NCBI RefSeq assembly: GCF_014648475.1
Contig: NZ_BMRE01000029.1
Coordinates: 42,504 to 106,503 of the forward strand
Reading direction: 5' to 3'
DNA from: Lentzea flava
GTDB lineage: Bacteria; Actinomycetota; Actinomycetes; Mycobacteriales; Pseudonocardiaceae
DNA: 64,000 nucleotides
This document shows positions 41,672 to 51,506 of the stretch, one piece after another (position 1 is the stretch's first letter; each line of letters opens with the position of its first letter). The translations under genes and the position numbers were made by a program. Below the pieces are notes generated by a model that saw only the letters and a program-made list of their open reading frames with translations, did not search any database and was not told where the DNA came from.

Positions 41672-42406
41672 TCAGAGCCCGACGAGCTTGTACAGGCCGC
41701 CGACTTCCTGGCGGTTCAGGACGCGCATCGAGCCGGGACGCTGGTTGCCGAGGTAGACCTCGCCGATCGCGGTGCGCACCAGCGACTGCACCGGGTAGCC
41801 CGCGGCCTCCAGCAGCCGACGCACGATGTGCTTGCGCCCCTCGTGCAGCACCACCTCGACCAGAGCCTTGCCGGGAACGGCGCTGACGAGCTTGAACGAG
41901 TCGACCTTGACCGGCCCGTCCTCCAGCTCGATGCCCGCCTTGAGACGCTTGCCGACACCCTTCTCGACCGGGCCGGGAACCTCGGCGAGGTAGGTCTTCT
42001 TGACGTTGTAGCTCGGGTGCATCAGCCGGTGCGCGAGCTCGCCGTCGTTGGTGAGCAGCAACAGCCCCTCGGTCTCCGCGTCGAGGCGGCCGACGTGGAA
42101 CAACCGCTCCTTTCGGTTGCGCACCAGGTCGCCGACGCACGGGCGCCCCAGGTCGTCCTCCATCGTGGAGAGCATCCCGAACGGCTTGTTCAGCGCGATC
42201 GTCACGACGTCCTCGCGGATCTGCACCCGCACCCCGTCGACGTGAACCACGGCCGTCTCGGGGTTGATCCGACGCCCCTGCTCGCGCACGACCTCGCCGT
42301 CGACCTGGACGCGTCCCTGGTCGATCAGCTCCTCCGAAGCACGGCGCGAGGCGATCCCCGCCTGCGCGAGCACCTTCTGCAGGCGCACGCCCTCGTTCTC
42401 AGACAT
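41672..42406 (-). CDS. rluB: 23S rRNA pseudouridine synthase RluB-type
   Basis: A 244-residue pseudouridine synthase of the RsuA/RluB/RluE family. The N-terminal S4 RNA-binding domain (VRLQKVLAQAGIASRRASEELI) precedes the catalytic domain, with the nucleophile Asp in GRLDAETEGLLLLTND and the KTYLAEV and GRKHIVRRLLEAAGYPV blocks. RluB modifies U2605 of E. coli 23S rRNA; the target here is inferred. The ATG at 42406 overlaps the scpB stop by eight bases. It is the last gene of the parA-scp operon, as in Mycobacterium (Rv1711). Confidence 0.93.
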   Translation of the reverse strand: MSENEGVRLQKVLAQAGIASRRASEELIDQGRVQVDGEVVREQGRRINPETAVVHVDGVRVQIREDVVTIALNKPFGMLSTMEDDLGRPCVGDLVRNRKERLFHVGRLDAETEGLLLLTNDGELAHRLMHPSYNVKKTYLAEVPGPVEKGVGKRLKAGIELEDGPVKVDSFKLVSAVPGKALVEVVLHEGRKHIVRRLLEAAGYPVQSLVRTAIGEVYLGNQRPGSMRVLNRQEVGGLYKLVGL

Positions 42407-43259
42407 CGTCGATCGCATCCACTTCGGGCAGCAGCGGCGCGATTGGCGGCAGGTCGTGCAACGACGACAGCCCCAACCGCTCCAGGAACAGTTCGGTCGT
42501 CCGGTACAGGATCCCACCCGTGTCGCTGTCCGTGCCCGTCTCCTCGATGAGCCCCCGCGCGACCAGGGTCCGGATCACACCGTCCACGTTGACGCCACGC
42601 ACCGCCGCGACCCGAGCCCTCGTGACGGGCTGCCGGTAGGCGATCACCGCGAGCGTCTCCAGGGCCGCGCGGGTGAGTTTCGCGCGCTGCCCGTCGAGCA
42701 ACAGCTTCTCCACGAACGGGGCGTACCGGTCCCGCGTGTAGAACCGCCAGCCGTCCCCCGCCCTGCGCAGGTCGATGCCGCTGCCGGACTCGGTGTACCG
42801 GGTCGACAGTCTACGGAGTGCCTCCTTGATCCGCTTAACCGGCTGCTCGAGGGCACTGCTGAGCTGGTCTTCGGCGATCGGGCTGTCGACGACGAGGAGC
42901 ACGGACTCCAGTGCGGCGTCCAGTTCCCGGTCGTCGGTGAGGTCCGGGAGGCCGCTGTCCTCGATCGCCTCCTCGGGGGCGGCGGCGAGGAGCTGCGCTT
43001 CGAGGGTGGCGGCGTCGGGGTCGGCTTCCGGCTCGGGCTCGGCCTCGGCTTCCGGCTCGGGGTCGGAGGGAGGCCGATGAAGGGCTCCTTCATCCACCTC
43101 AGGTGTATCAGGGAGCCCTTCATCGCTCGCGACCGCCTCGGGCTCGGGCGACGCAGCGGCTTCCGGCACGGCGGCGGTGTCGTTCTCACCGTCCCCGTCG
43201 AACGCGGGCCCCGGCTTCTCGACCTCTGCCGCGTCCGGCCCCACCAGTGGCTCGCTCAT
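42399..43259 (-). CDS. scpB: segregation and condensation protein ScpB
   Basis: A 286-residue kleisin-interacting winged-helix protein that binds ScpA and SMC in the chromosome condensin. The conserved part starts near residue 108 (LDAALESVLLVVDSPIAEDQL) and has the two winged helices (TRAALETLAVIAYRQPVTRARVAAVRGVNVDGVIRTLVARGLIEETG). The first about 100 residues are an acidic Pro/Glu/Ala-rich extension that is not part of the family fold. A 51-bp palindromic element lies inside its coding sequence at 43075-43125, translated in frame. The start ATG overlaps the scpA stop by four bases. Confidence 0.95.
   Translation of the reverse strand: MSEPLVGPDAAEVEKPGPAFDGDGENDTAAVPEAAASPEPEAVASDEGLPDTPEVDEGALHRPPSDPEPEAEAEPEPEADPDAATLEAQLLAAAPEEAIEDSGLPDLTDDRELDAALESVLLVVDSPIAEDQLSSALEQPVKRIKEALRRLSTRYTESGSGIDLRRAGDGWRFYTRDRYAPFVEKLLLDGQRAKLTRAALETLAVIAYRQPVTRARVAAVRGVNVDGVIRTLVARGLIEETGTDSDTGGILYRTTELFLERLGLSSLHDLPPIAPLLPEVDAIDDV
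43075..43125. repeat. dispersed palindromic element inside scpB
   Basis: A 51-base near-perfect palindrome centred on position 43100. Outer arms CGATGAAGGGCTCC (43075-43088) and GGAGCCCTTCATCG (43112-43125) pair perfectly, and the centre is CACCT-C-AGGTG; 22 of 25 pairs match. The same architecture occurs at 49146-49192. It is translated in frame within the disordered extension of ScpB, which explains how it is tolerated. Confidence 0.8.
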
Positions 43260-44077
43260 CCGCCGTAATCCTCGTCCTCGTCGCCGGCGTGCACCTGCGC
43301 CTGCGCTTCCTCCAACGTCCCGCCGACCCACGTCACCTGCAGCGGCCCGAGCGGGTCCTCCTGCTCGAAGGCCAGCGACTTCTCCCGGTACAGCTCCAGC
43401 AGCGCCAGGAACCGCGCGACGATCTCCATCGTCTCGGTGCAGTCGGCGATGATCTCCGCGAACGACGCCGTGCCCTTCTCGATCAGCAGCGCGCGCAGCG
43501 TGTCGGCGGTCTCGCGGATCGACACGCGGTGCTGGTGGATGTGGGCCGTCGACAGCGTGCGCTTCTGCTTCGGCCGGAAGGCGGCGGCGGCGATCAGGGC
43601 GAACTTCTCGGGCGTCACGCCGAGCATCACCTCGGGCAGCAGGCCCTCGTACCGCGGCTCCAGCGACACCGACCGCGGGTACCGGCGGTAGGCGCCCTGT
43701 TCCAGCTCCGCGAACAGGGCCGCAACCTGCTTGTAGGCCCGGTACTGCAGCAACCGCGCGAACAGCAGGTCCCGCGCCTCCAGCAACGCGAGGTCGTCCT
43801 CGTCCTCGACGTCGCCGGCGGGCAGCAGGCGGGCTGCCTTCAGGTCGAGCAGGGTCGCCGCGATCACCAGGAACTCGGTGGTCTCGTCGAGGTCCCACGA
43901 CTCCCCCATGGCGCGGATGTGCGCGATGAAGTCGTCGGTGACCTGGTGCAACGCCACTTCGGTCACGTCGAGCGTGTGCTGGGAGATGAGCTGGAGCAGC
44001 AGGTCGAACGGGCCCTCGAAGTTCGTCAGCCGGACCTTGAACTTGCCGTCGTCAGCAACAGGAGCTTCCTCTGTCAC
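43256..44077 (-). CDS. scpA: segregation and condensation protein ScpA (kleisin)
   Basis: A 273-residue kleisin that bridges SMC heads. FKVRLTNFEGPFDLLLQLISQHTLDVTEVAL is the canonical N-terminal SMC-neck-binding segment, followed by EFLVIAATLLDLKAARLLP. The C-terminal winged helix (FAEIIADCTETMEIVARFLALLELYREK) would bind the SMC cap. It starts at the GTG at 44077 and overlaps both neighbours by four bases. Length and motif order are normal. Confidence 0.95.
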   Translation of the reverse strand: MTEEAPVADDGKFKVRLTNFEGPFDLLLQLISQHTLDVTEVALHQVTDDFIAHIRAMGESWDLDETTEFLVIAATLLDLKAARLLPAGDVEDEDDLALLEARDLLFARLLQYRAYKQVAALFAELEQGAYRRYPRSVSLEPRYEGLLPEVMLGVTPEKFALIAAAAFRPKQKRTLSTAHIHQHRVSIRETADTLRALLIEKGTASFAEIIADCTETMEIVARFLALLELYREKSLAFEQEDPLGPLQVTWVGGTLEEAQAQVHAGDEDEDYGG

Positions 44078-44394
44078 TGCTCGCGCAACCTGCGTACCAG
44101 CAACGAGGCGTCACCATGTGTCTCGAGGTCGTCCAGCACGATCGCTATCGCCTCGCGCACCACGCGGCCGCGGTCGACGCCCAGGCCGTGCGAGGCGCGC
44201 AGCGACAGCCGCGCCTGCTCCAGCGCGAGCAGTTCCTCGTCGGACACGTAGACCGTGATCTTCGTGGTGTGCTTGGTGCGGCCGGAGCCACGACGCTGAA
44301 CGGGCGGTTCGACGGCGTCCGGCACCTCGGCGGGCGCGGCAGCGGTCAGCCGGAAGAGCTCCGCCGCCCCCGGCAGTGATGGGCGACGGTTCAC
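44074..44394 (-). CDS. ribbon-helix-helix protein between parA and scpA
   Basis: A 106-residue protein. A disordered proline/alanine-rich N-terminus of about 40 residues is followed by KITVYVSDEELLALEQARLSLRASHGLGVDRGRVVREAIAIVLDDL. This pattern (a beta strand, two helices and a conserved R before the second helix) fits a CopG/ParG-like ribbon-helix-helix DNA-binding domain. It overlaps parA and scpA by four bases each. Small RHH proteins serve as centromere-binding partners of ParA-type ATPases on plasmids, so it may partner this ParA or feed into condensin. That is inference. Confidence 0.8.
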   Translation of the reverse strand: MNRRPSLPGAAELFRLTAAAPAEVPDAVEPPVQRRGSGRTKHTTKITVYVSDEELLALEQARLSLRASHGLGVDRGRVVREAIAIVLDDLETHGDASLLVRRLREQ

Positions 44395-45314
44395 CTGGCG
44401 ATCACCTCGCGGGCCAGCGCGCGGTAGGCGTTGGCGCCGGACGAGCGGGGTGCCCAGCGGGTGATCGGTTCACCGGACACGGTGGTCTCCGGGAAGCGCA
44501 CCGTGCGGTTGATGACCGAGTCGAACACGATGTCGCCGAACGCCTCCACGACGCGGGCCATGACCTCGCGCGAGTGCAGCGTGCGCGGGTCGAACATCGT
44601 GGCGAGGATGCCGGTGATGTTGAGCTTGGGGTTCAACCGTTCCTTGACCTTCTCGATGGTGTCGATGAGCAGCGCCACCCCGCGCAGCGAGAAGAACTCG
44701 CACTCGAGCGGGATCAGCACTCCGTCCGCGGCCGCGAGGGCGTTCACCGTGAGCAGGCCGAGCGAGGGCTGGCAGTCGACCAGCACGTAGTCGTAGTGGT
44801 CGATGACGGGACGAAGGGTGCGCACGAGCGTGTGCTCGCGGCCCACCTCGGACACGAGCTGGATCTCGGCCGCCGAGAGGTCGATGTTGCTCGGCAGCAG
44901 GTCCATGTCGTCGACCATGGTCTTGCGGATGACGTCGCGGACGGCGGTGTCGCCTTCCATGATGACGTTGTAGATCGTGGTTTCCAGCTGGTGCGGGTGC
45001 ACGCCGAGGCCGACCGACAGCGCTCCCTGCGGGTCGAAGTCGACGAGCAGCACCCGTCTGCCGTACTCGGCCAGCGCCGCGCCCAGGTTGATGGTCGACG
45101 TCGTCTTCCCGACGCCGCCCTTCTGGTTGCACACCGCCAGGATCTTCGCCGGGCCGTGGTGCAGCAGCGGCGGAGGGTCCGGGATGTGGCGCCGTGGGCG
45201 GCCTGTCGGGCCGATGCCGTCGACCTGCTCCTGAGCGACGTCGTCCACCGGCGCGGCGTGCGGAGCCAGGCTCAGTTCGGCACGGGGCGCGAAAGCGTGC
45301 TCCGGTGTCGACAT
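44391..45314 (-). CDS. parA: ParA/Soj-type partition ATPase
   Basis: A 307-residue deviant-Walker ATPase. A proline-rich N-terminal extension of about 55 residues precedes AKILAVCNQKGGVGKTTSTINLGAAL (deviant Walker A KGGVGKTT). LLVDFDPQGALSVGLG, VLVDCQPSLGLLTVNAL and the C-terminal REVMARVVEAFGDIVFDSVINRTVRFPE blocks follow. This is the copy that precedes scpAB in actinobacteria (Rv1708 type), not the ParA beside oriC-linked parB. No parB or parS is seen here. It heads the parA-RHH-scpA-scpB-rluB unit; its promoter should be in 45315-45415. Confidence 0.93.
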   Translation of the reverse strand: MSTPEHAFAPRAELSLAPHAAPVDDVAQEQVDGIGPTGRPRRHIPDPPPLLHHGPAKILAVCNQKGGVGKTTSTINLGAALAEYGRRVLLVDFDPQGALSVGLGVHPHQLETTIYNVIMEGDTAVRDVIRKTMVDDMDLLPSNIDLSAAEIQLVSEVGREHTLVRTLRPVIDHYDYVLVDCQPSLGLLTVNALAAADGVLIPLECEFFSLRGVALLIDTIEKVKERLNPKLNITGILATMFDPRTLHSREVMARVVEAFGDIVFDSVINRTVRFPETTVSGEPITRWAPRSSGANAYRALAREVIAR

Positions 45315-45415
45315 GGCTGGCGTTCCCTCACTGGTCGTAGTCGTCTCTCCGGGCGCAGCGTAGGCCGCACCCGTGCGAGCGGCAACGCGCCTCGCCGGTG
45401 TTTGTCAAGACTTGG

Positions 45416-45745
45416 TTAGACGGGGACATCCGTTCGTGTGCGCCGGTCAGCCGCGGACAGCACCACGTCGAGCAGACCTGGGAAGAGAAGATCCAGGTCA
45501 TCGCGGCGCAGCGACACCCAGCGCTGGTTGCCGCGGCACCGTGTTCGGGTGATGCCCGCTTCCCGCAGCACGCGCAGGTGCTGGGAGAGGGTCGACTTCG
45601 CCACGTCAACCTCGAAGGCCCCGCACAGCCTCTCCCCGCTCGACTGGATCTGGCGAACGACCGCGAGCCTCGTCGGGTCGCTCAGCGCGTGCAGCACGGC
45701 GGCTAGATCAATGGCCTGTGGGGACGGCTCGTCCAAGTTCGGCAC
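45416..45745 (-). CDS. ArsR-family transcriptional regulator
   Basis: A 109-residue winged-helix repressor (AAVLHALSDPTRLAVVRQI, then the recognition helix VAKSTLSQHLRVLREAGI and the wing TRCRGNQRWVSL). The ELCVCD metal-binding motif of arsenic/cadmium sensors is replaced by ERLCGAFEV with one cysteine, so it is probably not a metal sensor of that type. The GTG start lies 25 bases after the xerD stop on the same strand, so it can be cotranscribed with ald-xerD. Targets are unknown. Confidence 0.9.
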   Translation of the reverse strand: MPNLDEPSPQAIDLAAVLHALSDPTRLAVVRQIQSSGERLCGAFEVDVAKSTLSQHLRVLREAGITRTRCRGNQRWVSLRRDDLDLLFPGLLDVVLSAADRRTRTDVPV

Positions 45746-45769
45746 CTGACCACCGTACCCGTGGAAGCC

Positions 45770-46657
45770 TCATGTTCCAGTGGCCCGAGGGTGTGCAGTT
45801 GCGTAGACCTCCCTCAAAGTCGTAACGGTTACCAGTGTGTACACCTGAGTGGTGGTAACCGATGCGTGCCCGAGAAGTTCTTGAACCACCCGAACGTCCG
45901 CACCCCCTTCGAGCAGATGGGTGGCGAACGAATGTCGCAACGTGTGAGGCGACACCGCCGCGGTGATCCCGGCGTCCTCCGCGGCGGTCTTCAGCACCGT
46001 CCACGCGCTCTGCCGCGAAAGCCGTCCACCCCTTGCATTCAAGAACAATGCAGGCGTGCCACGCCCCTTGGCCGCCAACGCCGGGCGCGCCCGAACCAGG
46101 TACGCGTCCACGGCGGCCAACGCGGGCCTGCCCACCGGCACCAGCCGCTGCTTGCCTCCCTTCCCGTCCAGCAACACCGTCCGCTCGGCGGCGTCGATGT
46201 CGTCCACGTCCAGCCCCACGACCTCGGAAATCCGCGCTCCGGTCGAGTACAGCAGCTCGAGCAGGGCCTTGTCCCTGAGGTTTCCCACATTTTCGAGCAG
46301 CGTCAGGACATCGTTGACAGGTAAGGCTTTCGGCAGCCTCTTCGGTGGCGATGGCGGGTGCACGGCCCGTGCGGCGTCATGGGGCACCACGCCTTCCCGG
46401 TGTGCGAACCGGTGCAACCCGCGCACGGCGACCAACGTCCGAGCCGCCGACGAGGCTGCGAGCCCGCTCTCCCGCAACGCCGCCAGGAACTCGCTCACGT
46501 GCTGCTCGGTCACCGCACCCAGCTCCGTCACCCCGATGGACTCGAGGTGTTCGGTGTACCGGCGCAGATCGCGGGTGTAGGAGTCGAGCGTGTTCCGTGC
46601 GGTGCCGCGTTCGACGGCGAGGTGGTCGAGGTAGCTCGCCACCAGATCTGCAATCAC
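45770..46657 (-). CDS. xerD: tyrosine recombinase XerD
   Basis: A 295-residue site-specific recombinase for chromosome dimer resolution at dif. The N-terminal SAM-like core-binding domain (SYLDHLAVERGTARNTLDSYTRDLRRY) is followed by the catalytic domain with GARISEVVGLD, PHTLRHSFATHLLEGGAD, LLGHASVTTTQVYT and the tyrosine nucleophile in that last block. The GTG start overlaps the ald stop by four bases. Its chromosomal position beside parA/scp genes and lack of flanking repeats argue against a phage integrase. Confidence 0.93.
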   Translation of the reverse strand: MIADLVASYLDHLAVERGTARNTLDSYTRDLRRYTEHLESIGVTELGAVTEQHVSEFLAALRESGLAASSAARTLVAVRGLHRFAHREGVVPHDAARAVHPPSPPKRLPKALPVNDVLTLLENVGNLRDKALLELLYSTGARISEVVGLDVDDIDAAERTVLLDGKGGKQRLVPVGRPALAAVDAYLVRARPALAAKGRGTPALFLNARGGRLSRQSAWTVLKTAAEDAGITAAVSPHTLRHSFATHLLEGGADVRVVQELLGHASVTTTQVYTLVTVTTLREVYATAHPRATGT

Positions 46658-47724
46658 GCCAGTCCTTCCAGCACGATTTCTCCGTCGCGCGCGTTGACGC
46701 CCTTGGCCAGCGCCGGGTCCTCCGCGATCGCACGTTCGAAACCCTTGTCCGCCAACGCGATGACGTACGGCAGCGTCACGTTCGTAAGCGCGTAGGTCGA
46801 CGTGTTCGGCACGGCACCCGGCATGTTCGCGACGCAGTAGAACACGGAGTCGTGCACGCGGTAGGTAGGCGAGTCGTGCGTCGTCGGCCGGGTGTCCTCG
46901 AAACAGCCGCCCTGGTCGACCGCGATGTCCACCAGCACGCTGCCTGGCCGCATCCGCGACACGAGCTCGTTGCTGACGAGCTTCGGGGCCTTCGCACCCG
47001 GCACGAGCACCGCGCCGATCACGAGATCCGCCCAGCGGCAGGCCTTCTCGACCTCGTAGACGTTGGACGCGATCGTCTGCAGGTGCCCGCGGTAGGTGAA
47101 GTCGATCTGCCGCAACCGGTTCACGTTGGTGTCCAGCACGACCACCTCGGCCTGCATGCCGATCGCCATCGTCGCCGCGTTCATCCCCGCCACGCCCGCA
47201 CCGATCACCGCGACCTTGCCCGCAGCGACACCGGGCGCACCACCGAGCAGGACGCCACGGCCGCCTTGCGCGCGCTCCAGGCAATGCGCGCCCACCTGAG
47301 CCGCCATCCGCCCGGCGATCTCGCTCATCGGCGCCAGCAACGGCAACGACCCGTCCGGCAGCTGCACGGTCTCGTAGGCGATGGCCGTGATGCCGGCGGA
47401 CGCGATGGCCTTCGTGCACTCCGCGCTCGCCGCCAGGTGCAGGTACGTGAAGAGCACCTGATCGCGGCGCATGCGGTGGTATTCGGGCTCGATCGGTTCC
47501 TTGACCTTCAGCACGAGGTCGGCGGCCGCCCACACCTCGTCCGCGGTCGGGGCGATCCGCGCGCCCGCTGTCGTGTACTCGTGATCGGGGAACGACGAGC
47601 CGGCTCCGGCGTCGTGCTCGACGACGACCTCGTGGCCGCGGCGGACCAGCTCGACCACACCGGCGGGCGTGATCGCGACGCGGTACTCGTGGTTCTTGAT
47701 CTCCTTTGGGACACCGACCAGCAT
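46654..47724 (-). CDS. ald: alanine dehydrogenase
   Basis: A 356-residue NAD-dependent L-alanine dehydrogenase (pyruvate + NH3 + NADH to L-alanine). MLVGVPKEIKNHEYRVAITPAGV binds pyruvate (the R in NHEYRVA), and HLAASAE contributes the catalytic His region. The Rossmann motif is VIGAGVAGMNAA. Residues such as GGAPGVAAGKV and the final segment match the family at normal length. The ATG at 47724 is used; a longer frame would enter the next gene's promoter. It is the first gene of the ald-xerD-arsR group, divergent from the TM2 gene with a 53-base spacer. In mycobacteria ald is induced by alanine through AldR; no such regulator is here. Confidence 0.95.
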   Translation of the reverse strand: MLVGVPKEIKNHEYRVAITPAGVVELVRRGHEVVVEHDAGAGSSFPDHEYTTAGARIAPTADEVWAAADLVLKVKEPIEPEYHRMRRDQVLFTYLHLAASAECTKAIASAGITAIAYETVQLPDGSLPLLAPMSEIAGRMAAQVGAHCLERAQGGRGVLLGGAPGVAAGKVAVIGAGVAGMNAATMAIGMQAEVVVLDTNVNRLRQIDFTYRGHLQTIASNVYEVEKACRWADLVIGAVLVPGAKAPKLVSNELVSRMRPGSVLVDIAVDQGGCFEDTRPTTHDSPTYRVHDSVFYCVANMPGAVPNTSTYALTNVTLPYVIALADKGFERAIAEDPALAKGVNARDGEIVLEGLA

Positions 47725-47777
47725 CGTCGCAGCGTATTCCCGATATCGATCTGCTGCATCGGATACCGTGCGCAGTC

Positions 47778-48371
47778 GTGTCACAAGCATTCGGGCCAGA
47801 GCAGCAGCGCATCGGCAACCAGCAGCGCGAAGAGGCGATCACCGCGCTCAACGACCACTTCGCGCTGGCGCGGCTCGACATCACCGAGTACCAGGCGCGG
47901 GTGAACCGCGCGTCCGGCGCGCAGACCTACGCCGAGCTCGCGGAACTGTTCCGCGACCTGCCGCAGCCGCACCCGCCGTTCCTCGCCCCGCCCTCGGTGC
48001 CGTTCACCGCCGTTCCGCCGCCGCCACCGGGTTTCCCGCCCCAGCCCACGCAGCCGTACTACCCGCCGCCCACGGGCCAGCAGTACGCGGTTCCGCCGCC
48101 TCCCGGCACGGGATATCCGAGCCCGATCGCCCCGTACGGCTACGACCCGATCACCGGCCTGCCGCTGTCGGACAAGTCGAAGATCGCCGCGGGCCTGCTG
48201 CAGATCTTCCTCGGCAACCTGGGCGTCGGCCGGTTCTACACCGGCCACGTCGGCATCGGCATCGCCCAGCTGCTGACCTGCGGCGGATGCGGCATCTGGT
48301 CGCTGGTCGACGGAATCATCTTCCTGGTCAGCGGCGGCACCGACGCCGACGGCCGGCAGCTGCGCAACTAA
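47778..48371 (+). CDS. DUF1707 and TM2 domain membrane protein
   Basis: A 197-residue protein. Residues about 8-55 are a DUF1707/SHOCT-like domain (RIGNQQREEAITALNDHFALARLDITEYQARVNRA). A proline- and tyrosine-rich linker (about 60-130) follows, and residues about 138-195 form a TM2 domain with two helices (KSKIAAGLLQIFLGNLGVGRFYTGHVGIGIAQLL, CGIWSLVDGIIFLV). The GTG start at 47778 gives this architecture. The role is unknown; such proteins are common near the actinobacterial envelope. The 3' end overlaps the convergent SRPBCC gene by four bases. Confidence 0.88.
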   Translation: MSQAFGPEQQRIGNQQREEAITALNDHFALARLDITEYQARVNRASGAQTYAELAELFRDLPQPHPPFLAPPSVPFTAVPPPPPGFPPQPTQPYYPPPTGQQYAVPPPPGTGYPSPIAPYGYDPITGLPLSDKSKIAAGLLQIFLGNLGVGRFYTGHVGIGIAQLLTCGGCGIWSLVDGIIFLVSGGTDADGRQLRN

Positions 48372-48787
48372 CCCTCGGCGGCCGCCTTGATCGAGGCGGC
48401 CTCCGTCTCCACGTACCGCCTGGTCAGCGAACGCGTCATCAGCCAGCCGACCCCCGCCAGCGGACCGGACACGGTCAGGCCGAGGGTCAGCCTGCTTCCG
48501 TCGGGGTGCGGCTCGACGTCGTGCACGGCCGTGACGGTGACACCGGGCTGCTTCGACTCCCAGGTGAACGACGTCCCGTCGGTCAGCTCGGTGACCGTCC
48601 ACACCGCCGGGGACAGCCGGGGCTGCCGCAACCGCGTTCGTGAGCCGACGGCGAGCGGTCCGGCGTCGAGACGTTCCACGGAGTCGACAGTGGGGATCCG
48701 CTCTGGCCAGCGCTCGACGTCGGCGATCAGCTCCCACACCCGCTCCGGCGGGGCCGCGATGACGACGGCGTGCTGCAGGCCTGGCAT
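48368..48787 (-). CDS. SRPBCC (START/polyketide cyclase-like) protein
   Basis: A 139-residue helix-grip fold protein (VVIAAPPERVWELIADVERWPERIPTVDSVE, SFTWESKQPG, LTLGLTVSGPLAGVGWLMTRSLTRRYVETEAASIKAAAEG). The family binds hydrophobic ligands. Specific activity cannot be assigned. It lies downstream of the DUF2752 gene on the same strand, nine bases away, and is likely cotranscribed with it. Confidence 0.85.
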   Translation of the reverse strand: MPGLQHAVVIAAPPERVWELIADVERWPERIPTVDSVERLDAGPLAVGSRTRLRQPRLSPAVWTVTELTDGTSFTWESKQPGVTVTAVHDVEPHPDGSRLTLGLTVSGPLAGVGWLMTRSLTRRYVETEAASIKAAAEG

Positions 48788-48796
48788 GCGCCGAGT

Positions 48797-49162
48797 CTAG
48801 ATACCGGCGAGATTTCGCCCAACGCCCCAAACGGCGGCTACGACGAGAACGGCGAAACCGACCGATTTCGGCACGGATCTCCGTTCGCCCGTCCACTTGT
48901 CGCGCGTCCACCGCCCGAACAGCCACAGAACCAGCGGCACGCCCAGCACGAGCAACACGGCGTTGTAGTGGAACGCTCCGACGATGTCACCGTGCAGCAG
49001 CGCGTGCACCATGCGCGTGGCACCGCATCCGGGGCAGTTGAAACCCGTCAGCCACTTGATCGGGCACTTCGGCAGGAGGTTGCCGGGCTGGTTCGGGTCG
49101 ACCACCAACAAAATCGCGGCCCCCACCCCGGCGGCCGCCAACACGATGAACGGCGCTTTCAT
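48797..49162 (-). CDS. DUF2752 membrane protein
   Basis: A 121-residue membrane protein of the DUF2752 family, recognised by CPIKWLTGFNCPGCGATRMVHALLHGD with its conserved cysteines, and three hydrophobic segments. The function is unknown. The start codon (ATG at 49160-49162) lies inside a dispersed palindrome (49146-49192); an upstream ATG at 49192 is in the other arm. Translation of this gene may therefore depend on how that hairpin folds. Confidence 0.85.
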   Translation of the reverse strand: MKAPFIVLAAAGVGAAILLVVDPNQPGNLLPKCPIKWLTGFNCPGCGATRMVHALLHGDIVGAFHYNAVLLVLGVPLVLWLFGRWTRDKWTGERRSVPKSVGFAVLVVAAVWGVGRNLAGI

Positions 49163-49192
49163 CGACCTGAGGTGGACAAAAGCGCCGTTCAT
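49146..49192. repeat. dispersed palindromic element at the DUF2752 start
   Basis: A 47-base palindrome centred on 49169 (ATGAACGGCGCTTT at 49146-49159 pairing with AAAGCGCCGTTCAT at 49179-49192; centre GACCT-G-AGGTG; 20 of 23 pairs match). It shares the ATGAAnGG outer arm and the ACCT-S-AGGTG core with the copy in scpB at 43075. Here it covers both candidate start codons of the DUF2752 gene. Confidence 0.8.
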
Positions 49193-49203
49193 AGCAGACG
49201 ACT

Positions 49204-49820
49204 CTACCCCTTGCGCGCGGCGAACCGGGTCGGCTTGTCGCGGAAAGGCGCGTCGGACTGGCGCGGCTCGGCACGGCCCTCGAGCACCTCGCGGGCCGCG
49301 ATGAGCCCGGCGACGGCGGACGCGTTCACGATCTCGCCGGAGAACACCATCCGCACGGCCTCGTCGATGCCGAAGCGGTGGATCTCCAGGTCCGCCTCTT
49401 CCTCGCCCTGCACGTCACGGTCCACTTCGGACAGATCGCGGGCCAGGAACACGCGCACGACCTCGTCGGTGAAACCGGGGGACGCGGCGACGTCGACCAG
49501 CGTGTCCCAGCGCGCCGCGTCGAGCCCGACCTCCTCGGCCAGCTCCCGCCGCGCGCCGACGACCGGCTCCTCGCCGTCGTGGTCGAGCAGCCCGGCCGGC
49601 AGCTCCCAGAGGTGCCTGCCCAGCGCGTGCCGGTACTGGTGGATCAGCACGACCTCGCCCGCGTCGTCGACCGCCACGACCGCGACCGCGCCCATGTGCT
49701 CGACGATCTCGCGCTTGGCGGTGCCGCCGCCGGGCATCTCGACCTCGTCGATCCGCAGCGCCACGACCCGGCCGACGTGCAGGTCCTCGCTGGAGACCGT
49801 GCGGAAGTCGTGCCGCGAGG

Positions 49821-49824
<4 letters not shown>
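49204..49824 (-). CDS. NUDIX hydrolase, ADP-ribose pyrophosphatase type
   Basis: A 206-residue NUDIX enzyme. The Nudix box has G-x5-E-x7-REUxEE form (LLDHDGEEPVVGARRELAEEVGLD), preceded by LIHQYRHALGRHLWELPAG, which is characteristic of ADP-ribose pyrophosphatases. It should hydrolyse ADP-ribose to AMP and ribose-5-phosphate. It matches the Rv1700 position beside pyrG. The GTG start overlaps the pyrG stop by four bases, so the two are translationally coupled. Confidence 0.92.

Positions 49825-51506
<1,682 letters not shown>

Noticed and set aside
45315..45415. parS-like centromere near parA
   Set aside because: No TGTTTCACGTGAAACA-type palindrome is present, and there is no parB. This is the scp-linked parA.
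45770..46657. Integrase of a mobile island
   Set aside because: The sequence and context (ald, parA, scpAB) are those of chromosomal XerD. There are no flanking direct repeats or tRNA.
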